Source of the DNA: Streptomyces sp. NBC_00234
GTDB lineage: Bacteria; Actinomycetota; Actinomycetes; Streptomycetales; Streptomycetaceae
Length of the DNA stretch: 64,000 nucleotides
Assembly (NCBI RefSeq): GCF_036195325.1
Contig: NZ_CP108101.1
Span: 1,674,001-1,738,000, forward strand
Reading direction: 5' to 3'
A program made the translations under genes and the position numbers. The stretch's first letter is position 1, and the number at the start of each line of letters is the position of its first letter. This document shows positions 51,849-60,339 of this stretch, piece by piece. The notes below the pieces were generated by a model. The model did no database searches and was not told the origin of the DNA. It was given only the letters and a program-made list of their open reading frames with translations.

Positions 51849-52777
51849 CGCACGGCCCCCTTGGCGTAGTGACGTTCGACGTAGTGCTGGAGGACGGAGA
51901 GCACGGTGGTCAGGAGGATGTACCAGACCGTCGCGACCATGAGCAGGGGCACGACCCTGCCGTTGCGTCCGTAGACGACCTGGACCTGGTAGAAGAGTTC
52001 GCCGATCGCCATCACGGAGACGATCGAGGTGCCCTTGAAGAGGGACACGATCTCGTTGGCGGCGTTCGGCAGGATGGAGCGCATCGCCTGCGGCAGCACG
52101 ATCCGCCGCAGCTGCCGCAGCCGGGGAATCCCGAGAGCGGCCGCGGCCTCCGACTGGCCGCTGTCCACGGCGAGTACACCGCCGCGGACGATCTCCGCCG
52201 CGTACGCCGCCTGGTGCAGCGCCAGGCCGAGTACGGCCGCGCTCATGGCGCCCACCAGGTTCATCGTGTCGAAGGAGAAGAAGCCCGGCCCGAAGGGGAT
52301 GCCGAACCGCAGCTCCTTGTAGAGGTAGGCGAGGTTGAACCAGAACAGCAGCTGGACGATGAGCGGGATCGAGCGGAAGGCCCAGATGTACGCGTAGGAC
52401 ACCGCCCGCAGGAACGGGCTGGCCGACAGCCGCATGAAGGCCAGGACGATGCCGAGCGCGAAGCCGAGCACGGTCCCGTAGAAGGTCAGCTGCAGGGTGA
52501 CCCAGACGGCTCGGAGGATGGTCTCGGTGGTGAAGAACCGGGCGAAGACGTCCCATTCCCAGCCGGGGTTGGTGACGAGACCGTGCAGGAACTGGGCGAG
52601 CAGCACCGCGGTCGCCGCGACGGCGGCCCAGCGCCAGGGGTGGCGCACCGGGACGACGGTGAGCTTCCCGAGGTCCTCCGCGGATGCGGCCGGGGACGGG
52701 CCGGTCGCTTTGTCGATGGATGGATCAGTGGATGGGTCGATCGGCTGGTCGATCGGTGGATCGCTGGTGAGCGGCAT
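51845..52777 (-). CDS. Amino-acid ABC permease 1
   Basis: 310 aa. A 40-residue hydrophilic head with a [17 protein letters not shown] repeat precedes the HisM/GlnP-like domain: [39 protein letters not shown], the EAA loop [20 protein letters not shown] and [17 protein letters not shown]. The repeat head is encoded by reiterated GATCGAT-like codons and is absent from the sister permease. It is coupled to the ATPase. Confidence 0.92.
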   Translation of the reverse strand: MPLTSDPPIDQPIDPSTDPSIDKATGPSPAASAEDLGKLTVVPVRHPWRWAAVAATAVLLAQFLHGLVTNPGWEWDVFARFFTTETILRAVWVTLQLTFYGTVLGFALGIVLAFMRLSASPFLRAVSYAYIWAFRSIPLIVQLLFWFNLAYLYKELRFGIPFGPGFFSFDTMNLVGAMSAAVLGLALHQAAYAAEIVRGGVLAVDSGQSEAAAALGIPRLRQLRRIVLPQAMRSILPNAANEIVSLFKGTSIVSVMAIGELFYQVQVVYGRNGRVVPLLMVATVWYILLTTVLSVLQHYVERHYAKGAVR

Positions 52778-52819
52778 GCAGGTTCCTTTGGCGACTTGTG
52801 TACGAGGAGGGGCCGCGGA

Positions 52820-54661
52820 TCAGGTACTCGGGCAGCCGCGACAGGACAGGTCGCGCAGGAACGCCAGCACGGTCCGGGCGGTGGCGTCGTTCTGCCCGAA
52901 GGCAGGACCGCCGGTCCGGGGCCGGGTGAACGCCCCGCTGGAACGTGCCGTGGTGTTCGGCCCCAGGGCGAAGCGGCGCGGGTGCGGGCGGCCGTCGCGG
53001 TCCAGGATCCGGCCGTCGGCCGGGTCGACGGAGAGCAGCCCCGTATCCGTGGCGGCGGCCCCGTCCTCGTACAGCCCGCGCAGCAGGCGGCTGCGGGTGT
53101 GCTGGAGGGAGGGGTCGGGCAGCCGGGCCTCGACCAGGGCCCTGGCCTCGATCCGCTCGCCCGGCACCGTGGCGCTGCCGGCCCGGAAGACGCCCCGTTC
53201 CTCGTCGGTCCCGACGGTGACCGAGGCACCGAGGAAACGGACGACACCCGCCCGGGAGAGGGCGAGGAGCTGGCGCAGCCGGGGGCCGGGCGGGCCGGAG
53301 GCGAGGTAGCTGAAGTAGCCGTGCCACCAGGTGCCGAGGTCACCGAGCCTGATCAGTTGCCCGTAGACGGAGAGAAGTCCGAGGAAGACGGCGAGATCGG
53401 GGCTGTGACCGGGGTCGTGGCGGCGTTCCAGGTCGGCGGTGATGTAGGCGCGGAGCCCGTCCTGGAAGGTGTCGTACGAGGTGTGGCGCACCCCGTCCAG
53501 CGGGTGGTCGAGGGCCGTGAGGCCGAGCCGGTCGGCGGGGTCGGGCACGGCGGCGGAGACCAGGGCGTCCAGCTCGGGGCTGCCGGGCTCCGAGGCGTCG
53601 TACTTCTCCTCGAAGACGGCCCAGTCGACGGCGGTGCGCCCGGGATGGGCGGCGAACAGCCGGTGGTAGTGGACGTGGCCGAGCTCCTTCTCGATGAGCG
53701 GCCACACCTCGCGCCGGAAGTCGAGCGGGCCGGTCCTGCGCAGGAGCTCCTCGGCCTGCTCGGGGCCGAAGTAGCGGGGCGCCGGGGGTGGTTCGCCCTC
53801 CCAGCCGTAGCCGATCTTGGAGTGGTACGGCACACCGCGCCGCGATCCGACGTGCAGCACGGGCTCACGGCCGGAGGGCACGTAGACACCGTTCTCGTAC
53901 CGGCCGCCGCGTCCCTCGGTGAGCAGCACCATCAGATCGATGAAGGCGAGGCCGAAGCCGCGGACGATGACCGGTTCGCCCGCGGGCAGGGCGGAGAGGT
54001 CGCTGTCGGCGGTGAAGTCCGGTGGCAGATGGACCAGTCCGTGCCGTGCGGCGAAGGCCGTCAACTCCTGTTGTCCGGGCTCGGGTTCGGCGTCGAGATG
54101 GCCGAGGGTGAGGACGACGAGGTCGGCGAGCAGGGGCTCGGTGCGGCCTTCCAGCCAGACCCGCTGGCGCCCGGTGTCCGGGCCGGTGACGCGCAGGGCG
54201 TGACCGCGGTGTTCGTGCACGGTGATGCCCGGCGGGAGTGCGGCGAGGGCCTGTTCGTACACCCAGCGCAGATAGGCGCTCTGCAGCCGGCGGCTGGGAA
54301 AGTCCTGGCCGCCGAGCTCCCTGATCTCCTCCAGGATCCCGGGTTCCGTGTCGATGGTGACGCGCCCCTCGCGGACGTCCGCCGCCCAGGTGTGCAGCGC
54401 GGGCCCGGGGCGTACGGGGCCGTCCAGCCGCACCGTGTCGTCGGTGAACATGGTGACGTCCTCGGCCATGGAGTTCATCCGCAGCAGCGGGGACTGGTCC
54501 TGCCGCCATATCCGGCCGCCGCCCGGCGGGTACGGGTCGACGAGGTGGATGTCGAGGCGCTGGTTCCCGTACAGCTCACCGGCGTTGGCGGCGATGCGCT
54601 CGATGACGCCGGTGCCGCGGGGCCCTGCGCCGATGACGACGAGGGTGGGCACGGCGCTCAT
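52820..54661 (-). CDS. FAD/NAD(P)-binding protein (NAD_binding_9 type)
   Basis: 613 aa; the ATG overlaps the permease stop (ATGA). The dinucleotide motif VVIGAGPRGTGVIERIAANA opens the protein and DIHLVDPYPPGGGRIW follows, as in HI0933/EntK-like FAD-NAD(P) proteins. A second strand-loop VIVRGFGLAFIDLMVLL lies near residue 235. Such proteins are flavin oxidoreductases or monooxygenases; the reaction is unknown. It is placed between the two permease genes, which marks it as part of the system. It could supply reducing power or modify the imported substrate. Confidence 0.85.
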   Translation of the reverse strand: MSAVPTLVVIGAGPRGTGVIERIAANAGELYGNQRLDIHLVDPYPPGGGRIWRQDQSPLLRMNSMAEDVTMFTDDTVRLDGPVRPGPALHTWAADVREGRVTIDTEPGILEEIRELGGQDFPSRRLQSAYLRWVYEQALAALPPGITVHEHRGHALRVTGPDTGRQRVWLEGRTEPLLADLVVLTLGHLDAEPEPGQQELTAFAARHGLVHLPPDFTADSDLSALPAGEPVIVRGFGLAFIDLMVLLTEGRGGRYENGVYVPSGREPVLHVGSRRGVPYHSKIGYGWEGEPPPAPRYFGPEQAEELLRRTGPLDFRREVWPLIEKELGHVHYHRLFAAHPGRTAVDWAVFEEKYDASEPGSPELDALVSAAVPDPADRLGLTALDHPLDGVRHTSYDTFQDGLRAYITADLERRHDPGHSPDLAVFLGLLSVYGQLIRLGDLGTWWHGYFSYLASGPPGPRLRQLLALSRAGVVRFLGASVTVGTDEERGVFRAGSATVPGERIEARALVEARLPDPSLQHTRSRLLRGLYEDGAAATDTGLLSVDPADGRILDRDGRPHPRRFALGPNTTARSSGAFTRPRTGGPAFGQNDATARTVLAFLRDLSCRGCPST

Positions 54662-55533
54662 CGGGTGCCTGCCGTGCCGCGTGCGTAGTGCCGCTCGATG
54701 TAGTGCTGGCCGATGCTGAGAAGGGAGGTGACGGCGACGTACCAGAGGGTGGCGACGAGTAGCAGCGGGATGACCTGGTAGGTGCGGTGATAGACCAGCT
54801 GCACCGAGTAGAGCAGGTCCTGCACTGCGATGATGCTGACGATCGAGGTGCCCTTGAGCGTGCCGATCAGCATGTTCCCCGCGGGCGGCACGATGGATCG
54901 CATCGCCTGCGGCAGCACGATCCGGCGGAGCCGGCGCCACGGTCCGAGGCCGAGCGACTGGGCGGCCTCCAGCTGGCCGCGCTCGACGGAGAGGATGCCG
55001 CCGCGGACCACTTCGGCGGCGTACGCGGCTTCGTGCAGGGTCAGTCCGATGACGGCGACGGTGACGGGGCCGAGGAGGTTCACGGTGCTGACGCCCAGGA
55101 TCTGCGGGTACAGCGCGCCTATGTTGAACCAGAAGAGCAGCTGGACCAGGATCGGCGTGGAGCGGAACAGCCAGACGTACCCCCAACTGACCGCTTTCAG
55201 AACGTGGTTGGTGGAGAGCCTGAGCACGGCGAGGACGGTCCCGAGAGCGAAGCCGAGGACCATGACGAGCGCGGTGAGCCACAGGGTGAGGCCGAGTCCG
55301 CGCAGGACCGAATCGGTGGTGAAGTAGGCACCGACGACCTCCCACTGGAAGGCGTCGTTGCGGACGACGGAACTCAGCGCGAGGGCGAGAAGGACCAGGA
55401 CGGCAACGGCCGCCGTCCACTGCCCTGTTCGGCGAACCGGGACGATCCGCAGGACAGGAGTGCCGTCGTGCTTGCCGAGTGAGGTGAGGGACGCGGGAGC
55501 GGGGGAATGAAGGGTTTCCGGCTGCGCGGACAT
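54658..55533 (-). CDS. Amino-acid ABC permease 2
   Basis: 291 aa from the ATG at 55533 (GGAG ahead). The EAA loop is [20 protein letters not shown]; the helices are [39 protein letters not shown] and GTLKGTSIVSIIAVQDLLY. About half identical to permease 1 by eye, it is likely the other half of a heterodimer. It is the first gene of the minus-strand operon; TTGACA on that strand at 55655-55660 may be its -35 box. Confidence 0.92.
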   Translation of the reverse strand: MSAQPETLHSPAPASLTSLGKHDGTPVLRIVPVRRTGQWTAAVAVLVLLALALSSVVRNDAFQWEVVGAYFTTDSVLRGLGLTLWLTALVMVLGFALGTVLAVLRLSTNHVLKAVSWGYVWLFRSTPILVQLLFWFNIGALYPQILGVSTVNLLGPVTVAVIGLTLHEAAYAAEVVRGGILSVERGQLEAAQSLGLGPWRRLRRIVLPQAMRSIVPPAGNMLIGTLKGTSIVSIIAVQDLLYSVQLVYHRTYQVIPLLLVATLWYVAVTSLLSIGQHYIERHYARGTAGTR

Positions 55534-55631
55534 GCGAAGGCTCCGTGGATGCAGAGATCGAACACGGGACGTGCCTTCACAGTGGCGCAGCACAACGTGG
55601 ACCGGGCCCCTCAGCGCCGGTCCGCCTCCGA

Positions 55632-55660
55632 GACAACCGCTGCACGCGGCCCGTTGTCAA
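55632..55660 (-). promoter_or_regulatory. Candidate promoter and inverted repeat of the transporter operon
   Basis: GACAAC (55632-55637) and GTTGTC (55653-55658) are inverted 6-bp arms. On the minus strand a perfect TTGACA (55660-55655) is followed at 18 bp by TTGTCT as a weak -10. The site is 100-125 bp before permease 2 and could be the operator of the divergent unit. The rest of the 462-bp gap to 55995 shows no gene and no T-box or S-box structure that I can recognise. Confidence 0.35.
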
Positions 55661-55995
55661 GCTTGTCCACACTGTGAGTCGTACGTCTCGGATCAGTTGA
55701 CGCACAAACGGATGCCTGCTCCACTTGGGCCATGCATGCGCAGCAGTGGCTGGTCACCCGCTCCCACATCGACTTCGGTCGCGTGTGGTCCTCTTCCTGT
55801 TGAGCTGACGCCCTGCGCCACCGCATGTCCCGCTCGCGCCCCTCTTCGCGCCCGAGCGCTTCTCCCCGCGTGCCTTCACGTACACAACGCCGCGTCACCC
55901 TCCCCTCGCACAGCTGATCTCCCGCCCCGTGCCCTCGTGCCGCCCGTGCACCGGAGCACGGCCGGCGACCTCGACGACCCTGGAGACGCACCGCC

Positions 55996-56943
55996 ATGCC
56001 CCGAACCCGGCACACCGCCGCCTTCGCCCTGATCACCGTCGTCGCACTCACGCTCACCGCGTGCGGATCGGGGGATCCGGCGTCGGCGCCGGCCGGTGGC
56101 GCCGGACCGGCCGCCGCGGGCAAGGGGACGATCCCGACGACGGACGTGGTCTCGGCGGTGAAGAAGGACGAGGCCGCCGCGAAGCTGCTGCCGGCGGATG
56201 TCCGCGCCTCCGGCTCCCTCTCCCTCGCCTCCAGCGTCGGCACTCCCCCCGGGGCCTTCTACCTGGAGAACGGCAAGACCCTGGCCGGCGCCGACATCGA
56301 CTTCGCGGACGCGGTGGCCAGGGCGCTCGGAGTGGAGCTGAAGCGCGAAGTCGCGTCCTTCGACGCGATCCTGCCGGCGCTCGGCAGCGGGAAGTACGAC
56401 GTGGGCACGGGGAACTTCGGGGTCACCGACGAGCGCCGGAAGACCATCGACTTCGTGACGTACATCAACGACGGCCAGGGCTTCGCGGTCCGGGACGACA
56501 GCAAGCTGACGAAGGTCACCGACCTCGTCCAGCTCTGCGGCCTGACCGTGGCCACGGGTGCCGGAACCACCTTCGAGGTCACGCTGGAGGAGAACCGGCA
56601 CCGGTGCGCCGAGGCGGGGAAGAAGCCGTACGAGGTGACGACGTACGCCGACCAGGCCGCCATCTGGATCTCACTCCAGCAGGGCCGGAGCGATGTGGTG
56701 ATGTCGACGATCAACGGCCTGCGCTACGCCGTGACACAGCAGGAGGGGCTGCGCTTCCTCAACGAGTTCAAGCGGCTCGACGTCGGGTTCGCCTTCAAGA
56801 AGGGCACCCCGCTGGCGCCCGCCTTCCGGGCCGCGGTCAACAGCATCAAGGCGGACGGCACCTACGACCGCATCCTGAAGAAGTGGGGCACCACCGGGTC
56901 GGCGATCGAGACCTCGCGGATCTCGCCGCCCGAGCTCAAGTGA
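55996..56943 (+). CDS. Amino-acid ABC transporter binding lipoprotein 2
   Basis: 315 aa. Signal peptide with lipobox LTAC (Cys at about 23). The fold matches binding protein 1: SGSLSLASSVGTPPGAFYLE, LAGADIDFADAVARALGVEL, YDVGTGNFGVTDERRKTIDF, and GTPLAPAFRAAVNSIKADGT. It is divergent from the operon and the only member on the plus strand, so its expression may be set separately from the permeases. Confidence 0.92.
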   Translation: MPRTRHTAAFALITVVALTLTACGSGDPASAPAGGAGPAAAGKGTIPTTDVVSAVKKDEAAAKLLPADVRASGSLSLASSVGTPPGAFYLENGKTLAGADIDFADAVARALGVELKREVASFDAILPALGSGKYDVGTGNFGVTDERRKTIDFVTYINDGQGFAVRDDSKLTKVTDLVQLCGLTVATGAGTTFEVTLEENRHRCAEAGKKPYEVTTYADQAAIWISLQQGRSDVVMSTINGLRYAVTQQEGLRFLNEFKRLDVGFAFKKGTPLAPAFRAAVNSIKADGTYDRILKKWGTTGSAIETSRISPPELK

Positions 56944-56958
56944 CGGTCCCCGGCCGGA

Positions 56959-58251
56959 TCAGCAGTCGCACCCGCAGTCGCAGTCGCAGCAGCCGCCCTC
57001 GCCGTCACCACTGCAACTGCTGCAGCAGTTGCAGACGTCGCAGCAGGAACCGCAGTCGCACTGGCTGCAGAGACCTTGGCGTTCCTCGCGGCTCCAGGGC
57101 CCGTGGAACGTTCCGCAGCACATCTGGCCGGTGCAGGCGAGGCCCGTCCACACCAGACAGCCGGCGATCAGTCCGCGCCGGTCGCGCGGCGGCGGGGGCG
57201 GCGGGGAGGGCGGGCCGTACGGGCCGCCGGGGGTCGGGCCGTACGGGGATCCCGGGGGCGGCCCGAACGCGCCGGCCGGTCGCCCGTCGGGCTGCTGACG
57301 GTCCGCCCGCTGCCCGCCGTCCAGCAGCACGGCGCCCGGGAAGGCGCCGCCGAGGTGCGTACCGTCCAGGCCCTCGCCCTGCTGGTGCGAGCAGGAGGTG
57401 GAGCCGAACGCCCGGTCCACCGAGCGCCGCAGTTCGTGCACGAGCAGGACGTGCGCCAGCTTGCCGTCGGTGAACTCCGCGTCGGCCAACGCCAGCCGTA
57501 CGCCGTGCAGCGCGTCGTCGCAGAGGCGTCGCGCCTCGGCGAGCGGGGTGCCGGTCGCGGTGAGCGGGTTCCAGGCACCCGACGCCGCGTCAGCTTCCCG
57601 GTCCTCCACGGCATCCAGCAGATGCGCGAGCCGTCCGAAGAGCCGGCCCGCCTCGGCGAGCGGCGCCGCGTTCTGCGGCTTGCCCGCGAGTACCGCGGTG
57701 TGCGCGAAGGCCGCCGCGGTCGCCGTCTCCGTGGGCTCGGTGACCGTCAGCAGCGGGGTTCCCGGCCCGGCGAGCGACTCGATCCCGGTCTGCCGGTCCA
57801 CCGCGTCGACCAGGACCGCCGTGTCGAAGCCGAGCTCCGCGCCCGTTCGCGCCCCGGCCCGGTCCCAGCCCGCGGCGACCCGGCGCGCCGCAGCCGCGAC
57901 CGGCCGACGCGCCAACAGCCCGTCCCGGTCGGCCACGTGATCGCGCACCTTCGCCGAGGCCAGGACGAGGGAGACCGCGGCGGCGAGCCGTGCGCCCTCA
58001 CCCCGGGCGACCGGCGCGGTGCGCATGGAGCGCAGCGGGCAGGGGCCGGCGGTGCGTCGCTGTCCGGTGTCGCGCTCGGTCTGAGCCTCCGTCAGGACCG
58101 AGACGATCAGGCCGTCGTAGTTCGTGACGATCCTGGCGAACTGGCCGTGGTCCGAGCGGAGCGCGAGACAGAGCCCGCAGAGATGGGCCATCCACTCCGT
58201 CTTCAGCCGCTCCGACAAGCGGTGGGTGCAGGGCCTGACGATTCCGAACAC
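56959..58251 (-). CDS. DUF5685 protein with Cys-rich tail
   Basis: 430 aa. The GTG at 58251 gives the family start FGIVRPCTHRLSERLKTEWM and has GGGGGA 6 nt ahead; an ATG at 58275 would add 8 residues. The N-terminal 300 residues are helical (AHLCGLCLALRSDHGQFARI, with early Cys residues). A Pro/Gly-rich linker (PPGSPYGPTPGGPYGPP) leads to a tail with about 18 cysteines in CDCGSCCDVCNCCSSC and GGCCDCDCGCDC. The tail looks metal-binding or lasso-like, but no function is known. Confidence 0.82.
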   Translation of the reverse strand: MFGIVRPCTHRLSERLKTEWMAHLCGLCLALRSDHGQFARIVTNYDGLIVSVLTEAQTERDTGQRRTAGPCPLRSMRTAPVARGEGARLAAAVSLVLASAKVRDHVADRDGLLARRPVAAAARRVAAGWDRAGARTGAELGFDTAVLVDAVDRQTGIESLAGPGTPLLTVTEPTETATAAAFAHTAVLAGKPQNAAPLAEAGRLFGRLAHLLDAVEDREADAASGAWNPLTATGTPLAEARRLCDDALHGVRLALADAEFTDGKLAHVLLVHELRRSVDRAFGSTSCSHQQGEGLDGTHLGGAFPGAVLLDGGQRADRQQPDGRPAGAFGPPPGSPYGPTPGGPYGPPSPPPPPPRDRRGLIAGCLVWTGLACTGQMCCGTFHGPWSREERQGLCSQCDCGSCCDVCNCCSSCSGDGEGGCCDCDCGCDC

Positions 58252-58330
58252 GACGGTCCCCCGGGAGTCGTTCATGTGCTGCGCCGGGCTCGTGCACCTG
58301 CGCGGCGTGCATCGTATCGAGTGACCCGTT

Positions 58331-58360
58331 CACCCGTACGCCCCCCATGTCACCCGTACG
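58331..58360. repeat. Two CACCCGTACG direct repeats, 20 bp apart
   Basis: CACCCGTACG at 58331-58340 and 58351-58360 repeat with a 20-bp period, and an imperfect third copy (ACCCGT) is at 58324. Two helical turns separate them, so they lie on one face. They sit 80-110 bp upstream of the DUF5685 gene in the 309-bp gap before the SepF-like gene; the rest of that gap is without a visible gene. Confidence 0.4.
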
Positions 58361-58560
58361 GACCGGAGCATCATATTTTCCTTCTGCCAGCTGCCGTATG
58401 CAGGAGGAACCTTGACGAATCGCCACATCTTCTGCACCAGTACCGTCACGAATCCCCTGCGCGCCGACTATCCACTTGGCGCGCTATCCGCATCATGGAC
58501 GACCATAGGGATACGAAAGAGATGCGGAACGCCAAGGAACCGCGGTGAGAGGAGGCGTCC

Positions 58561-59001
58561 ATGGGATCGGTACGCAAGGCGAGTGCGTGGCTGGGCCTCG
58601 TAGAGGACAACGACGAGCGGTACTACGACGACGAGTACTCCGAGGGTGCTGAGACGGGGACGGGCCAGGCGTGGGTGACCGACCCGCGTGTGCAGGTGGC
58701 CTCCGAGACGGCCGAGGAGAAGGGCCGCCGGATCGCGACCGTCACCCCGGACAGCTTCCGGGACGCACGGGGCATCGGTGAGCTCTTCCGGGACGGCGTC
58801 CCGGTGATCGTGAACCTCACGGCCATGGACCCCACCGACGCCAAGCGCGTCGTGGACTTCGCCGCGGGGCTGACCTTCGGACTGCGCGGCTCGATCGAGC
58901 GCGTGGCCACCCGGGTCTTCCTCCTGACCCCCGCCGACACCCAGGTACTCAACGGCGAAGCCGCCGGCCGGCCGGCCGACGGCTTCTTCAACCAGAGCTG
59001 A
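58561..59001 (+). CDS. sflA: SepF-like cell division protein
   Basis: 146 aa; GAGAGGAGG precedes the ATG. The N-terminal amphipathic [16 protein letters not shown] would bind the membrane; an acidic linker ([11 protein letters not shown]) follows, then the SepF core ([60 protein letters not shown]). SepF binds FtsZ and bends membrane at the division site. Streptomyces has sepF in the ftsZ cluster and two paralogues. This copy is away from ftsZ and so is a paralogue; from memory the position fits SflA. Confidence 0.88.
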   Translation: MGSVRKASAWLGLVEDNDERYYDDEYSEGAETGTGQAWVTDPRVQVASETAEEKGRRIATVTPDSFRDARGIGELFRDGVPVIVNLTAMDPTDAKRVVDFAAGLTFGLRGSIERVATRVFLLTPADTQVLNGEAAGRPADGFFNQS

Positions 59002-59044
59002 GCAAGGCGCTCGCCGGAATGATCCGGCCGGAGCCCCCGGTTTC

Positions 59045-60265
59045 TTACCGGAAGGCGTCCAGACCGGTGAGCGCCTTGCCCAGCACCAGCTGGTGCATCT
59101 CCACCGTCCCCTCGTAGGTGAGCACCGACTCCAGGTTCGTCGCGTGGCGCATCACCGGGTATTCGAGCGAGATCCCGTTGGCGCCGAGGATCGTGCGCGA
59201 GGTGCGGCAGATCTCGATGGCCTCCCGCACGTTGTTGAGCTTTCCGAAACTGACCTGCTCCGGACGGAGCGTGCCCGCGTCCATCCGCCGGCCCAGATGG
59301 TGGGCGAGCAGGATGCCCTTGTGCAGTTCCACGGCCATGTCGGCGAGCTTGGCCTGGGTGAGCTGGAAGCCCCCGATCGGCTTGCCGAACTGCTCCCGGG
59401 TCTTCGCGTAGTCGACCGCGGCCTCGAAGCTGGCGCGCGCAGCGCCCATCGCCCCCCAGACGATGCCGTACCGGGCGTGGCTGAGACAGCTGAGCGGGCC
59501 TCGCAGACCGGTGACGCCGGGCAGGACCGCGTCGGCGGGCAGCCGCACGCCGTCGAGGACGAGCTCGCTGGTGACGGACGCCCGCAGCGACCACTTGTGC
59601 TTGATCTCGGGGGCGGAGAACCCCGGGGTGTCGGTCGGCACGACGAAGCCTCGGATCCCGGTGCCGCCCGTGCCCTCGTCGGTCTGCGCCCAGACGACGG
59701 CGACCCCGGCGACGGAACCGTTGGTGATCCACATCTTCCGGCCGTCGAGCACCCAGTCGTCGCCGTCGCGCTTGGCGTAGGTGCGCATCCCGGCCGGGTC
59801 CGAGCCGTGGTCCGGCTCGGTGAGTCCGAAGCAGCCGATGATCTCGCCCGCGGCCATGCCGGGCAGCCACTGCTGCTTCTGCTCCTCGGAGCCGAAGCGG
59901 TGGATCGCGTACATGGCGAGGGAGCCCTGTACGGAGACCAGGGAACGGATTCCCGAGTCGGCCGCCTCCAGCTCCAGGCAGGCGAGCCCGTACTGGACGG
60001 CGGTGGCACCCGCGCAGCCGTATCCCTCCAGGGACATGCCGAGGGCACCGAGCGAGCCCAGCTCCCTGGCGAGCTCGCGGATGCCGGGCAGCTCCCCGTT
60101 CTCGTACCACTCGGCGATGTGCGGCAGTACGCGGTCGGCGGCCCAGGCCCGGACCGTGTCGCGGATCGCGAGGTCCTCGGAGCCGAGCAGATCATCGATG
60201 CCGATCGGGTCGCCGGGATCGAACGGCGGAAGCTTCGACGGCTTCGAGGGCGGCGTGGTGGACAT
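59045..60265 (-). CDS. Acyl-CoA dehydrogenase, glutaryl-CoA dehydrogenase type
   Basis: 406 aa, GGAGGCAC ribosome site. FAD-binding blocks: CFGLTEPDHGSDPAGMRTYA, WVLDGRKMWITNGSVAGVAV and ILGANGISLEYPVMRHATNL; the catalytic Glu lies in TYEGTVEMHQLVLGKALTGL, the position used by glutaryl-CoA dehydrogenase. It oxidises and may decarboxylate glutaryl-CoA in lysine/tryptophan breakdown. A medium-chain enzyme is less likely but not excluded. Confidence 0.9.
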   Translation of the reverse strand: MSTTPPSKPSKLPPFDPGDPIGIDDLLGSEDLAIRDTVRAWAADRVLPHIAEWYENGELPGIRELARELGSLGALGMSLEGYGCAGATAVQYGLACLELEAADSGIRSLVSVQGSLAMYAIHRFGSEEQKQQWLPGMAAGEIIGCFGLTEPDHGSDPAGMRTYAKRDGDDWVLDGRKMWITNGSVAGVAVVWAQTDEGTGGTGIRGFVVPTDTPGFSAPEIKHKWSLRASVTSELVLDGVRLPADAVLPGVTGLRGPLSCLSHARYGIVWGAMGAARASFEAAVDYAKTREQFGKPIGGFQLTQAKLADMAVELHKGILLAHHLGRRMDAGTLRPEQVSFGKLNNVREAIEICRTSRTILGANGISLEYPVMRHATNLESVLTYEGTVEMHQLVLGKALTGLDAFR

Positions 60266-60339
60266 GAGGGTGCCTCCGGCGGCTCGCACGGAACGAAAAC
60301 TAGCAGTGGTAGTTATGGCGTCCGTGCCGACATTACGGC

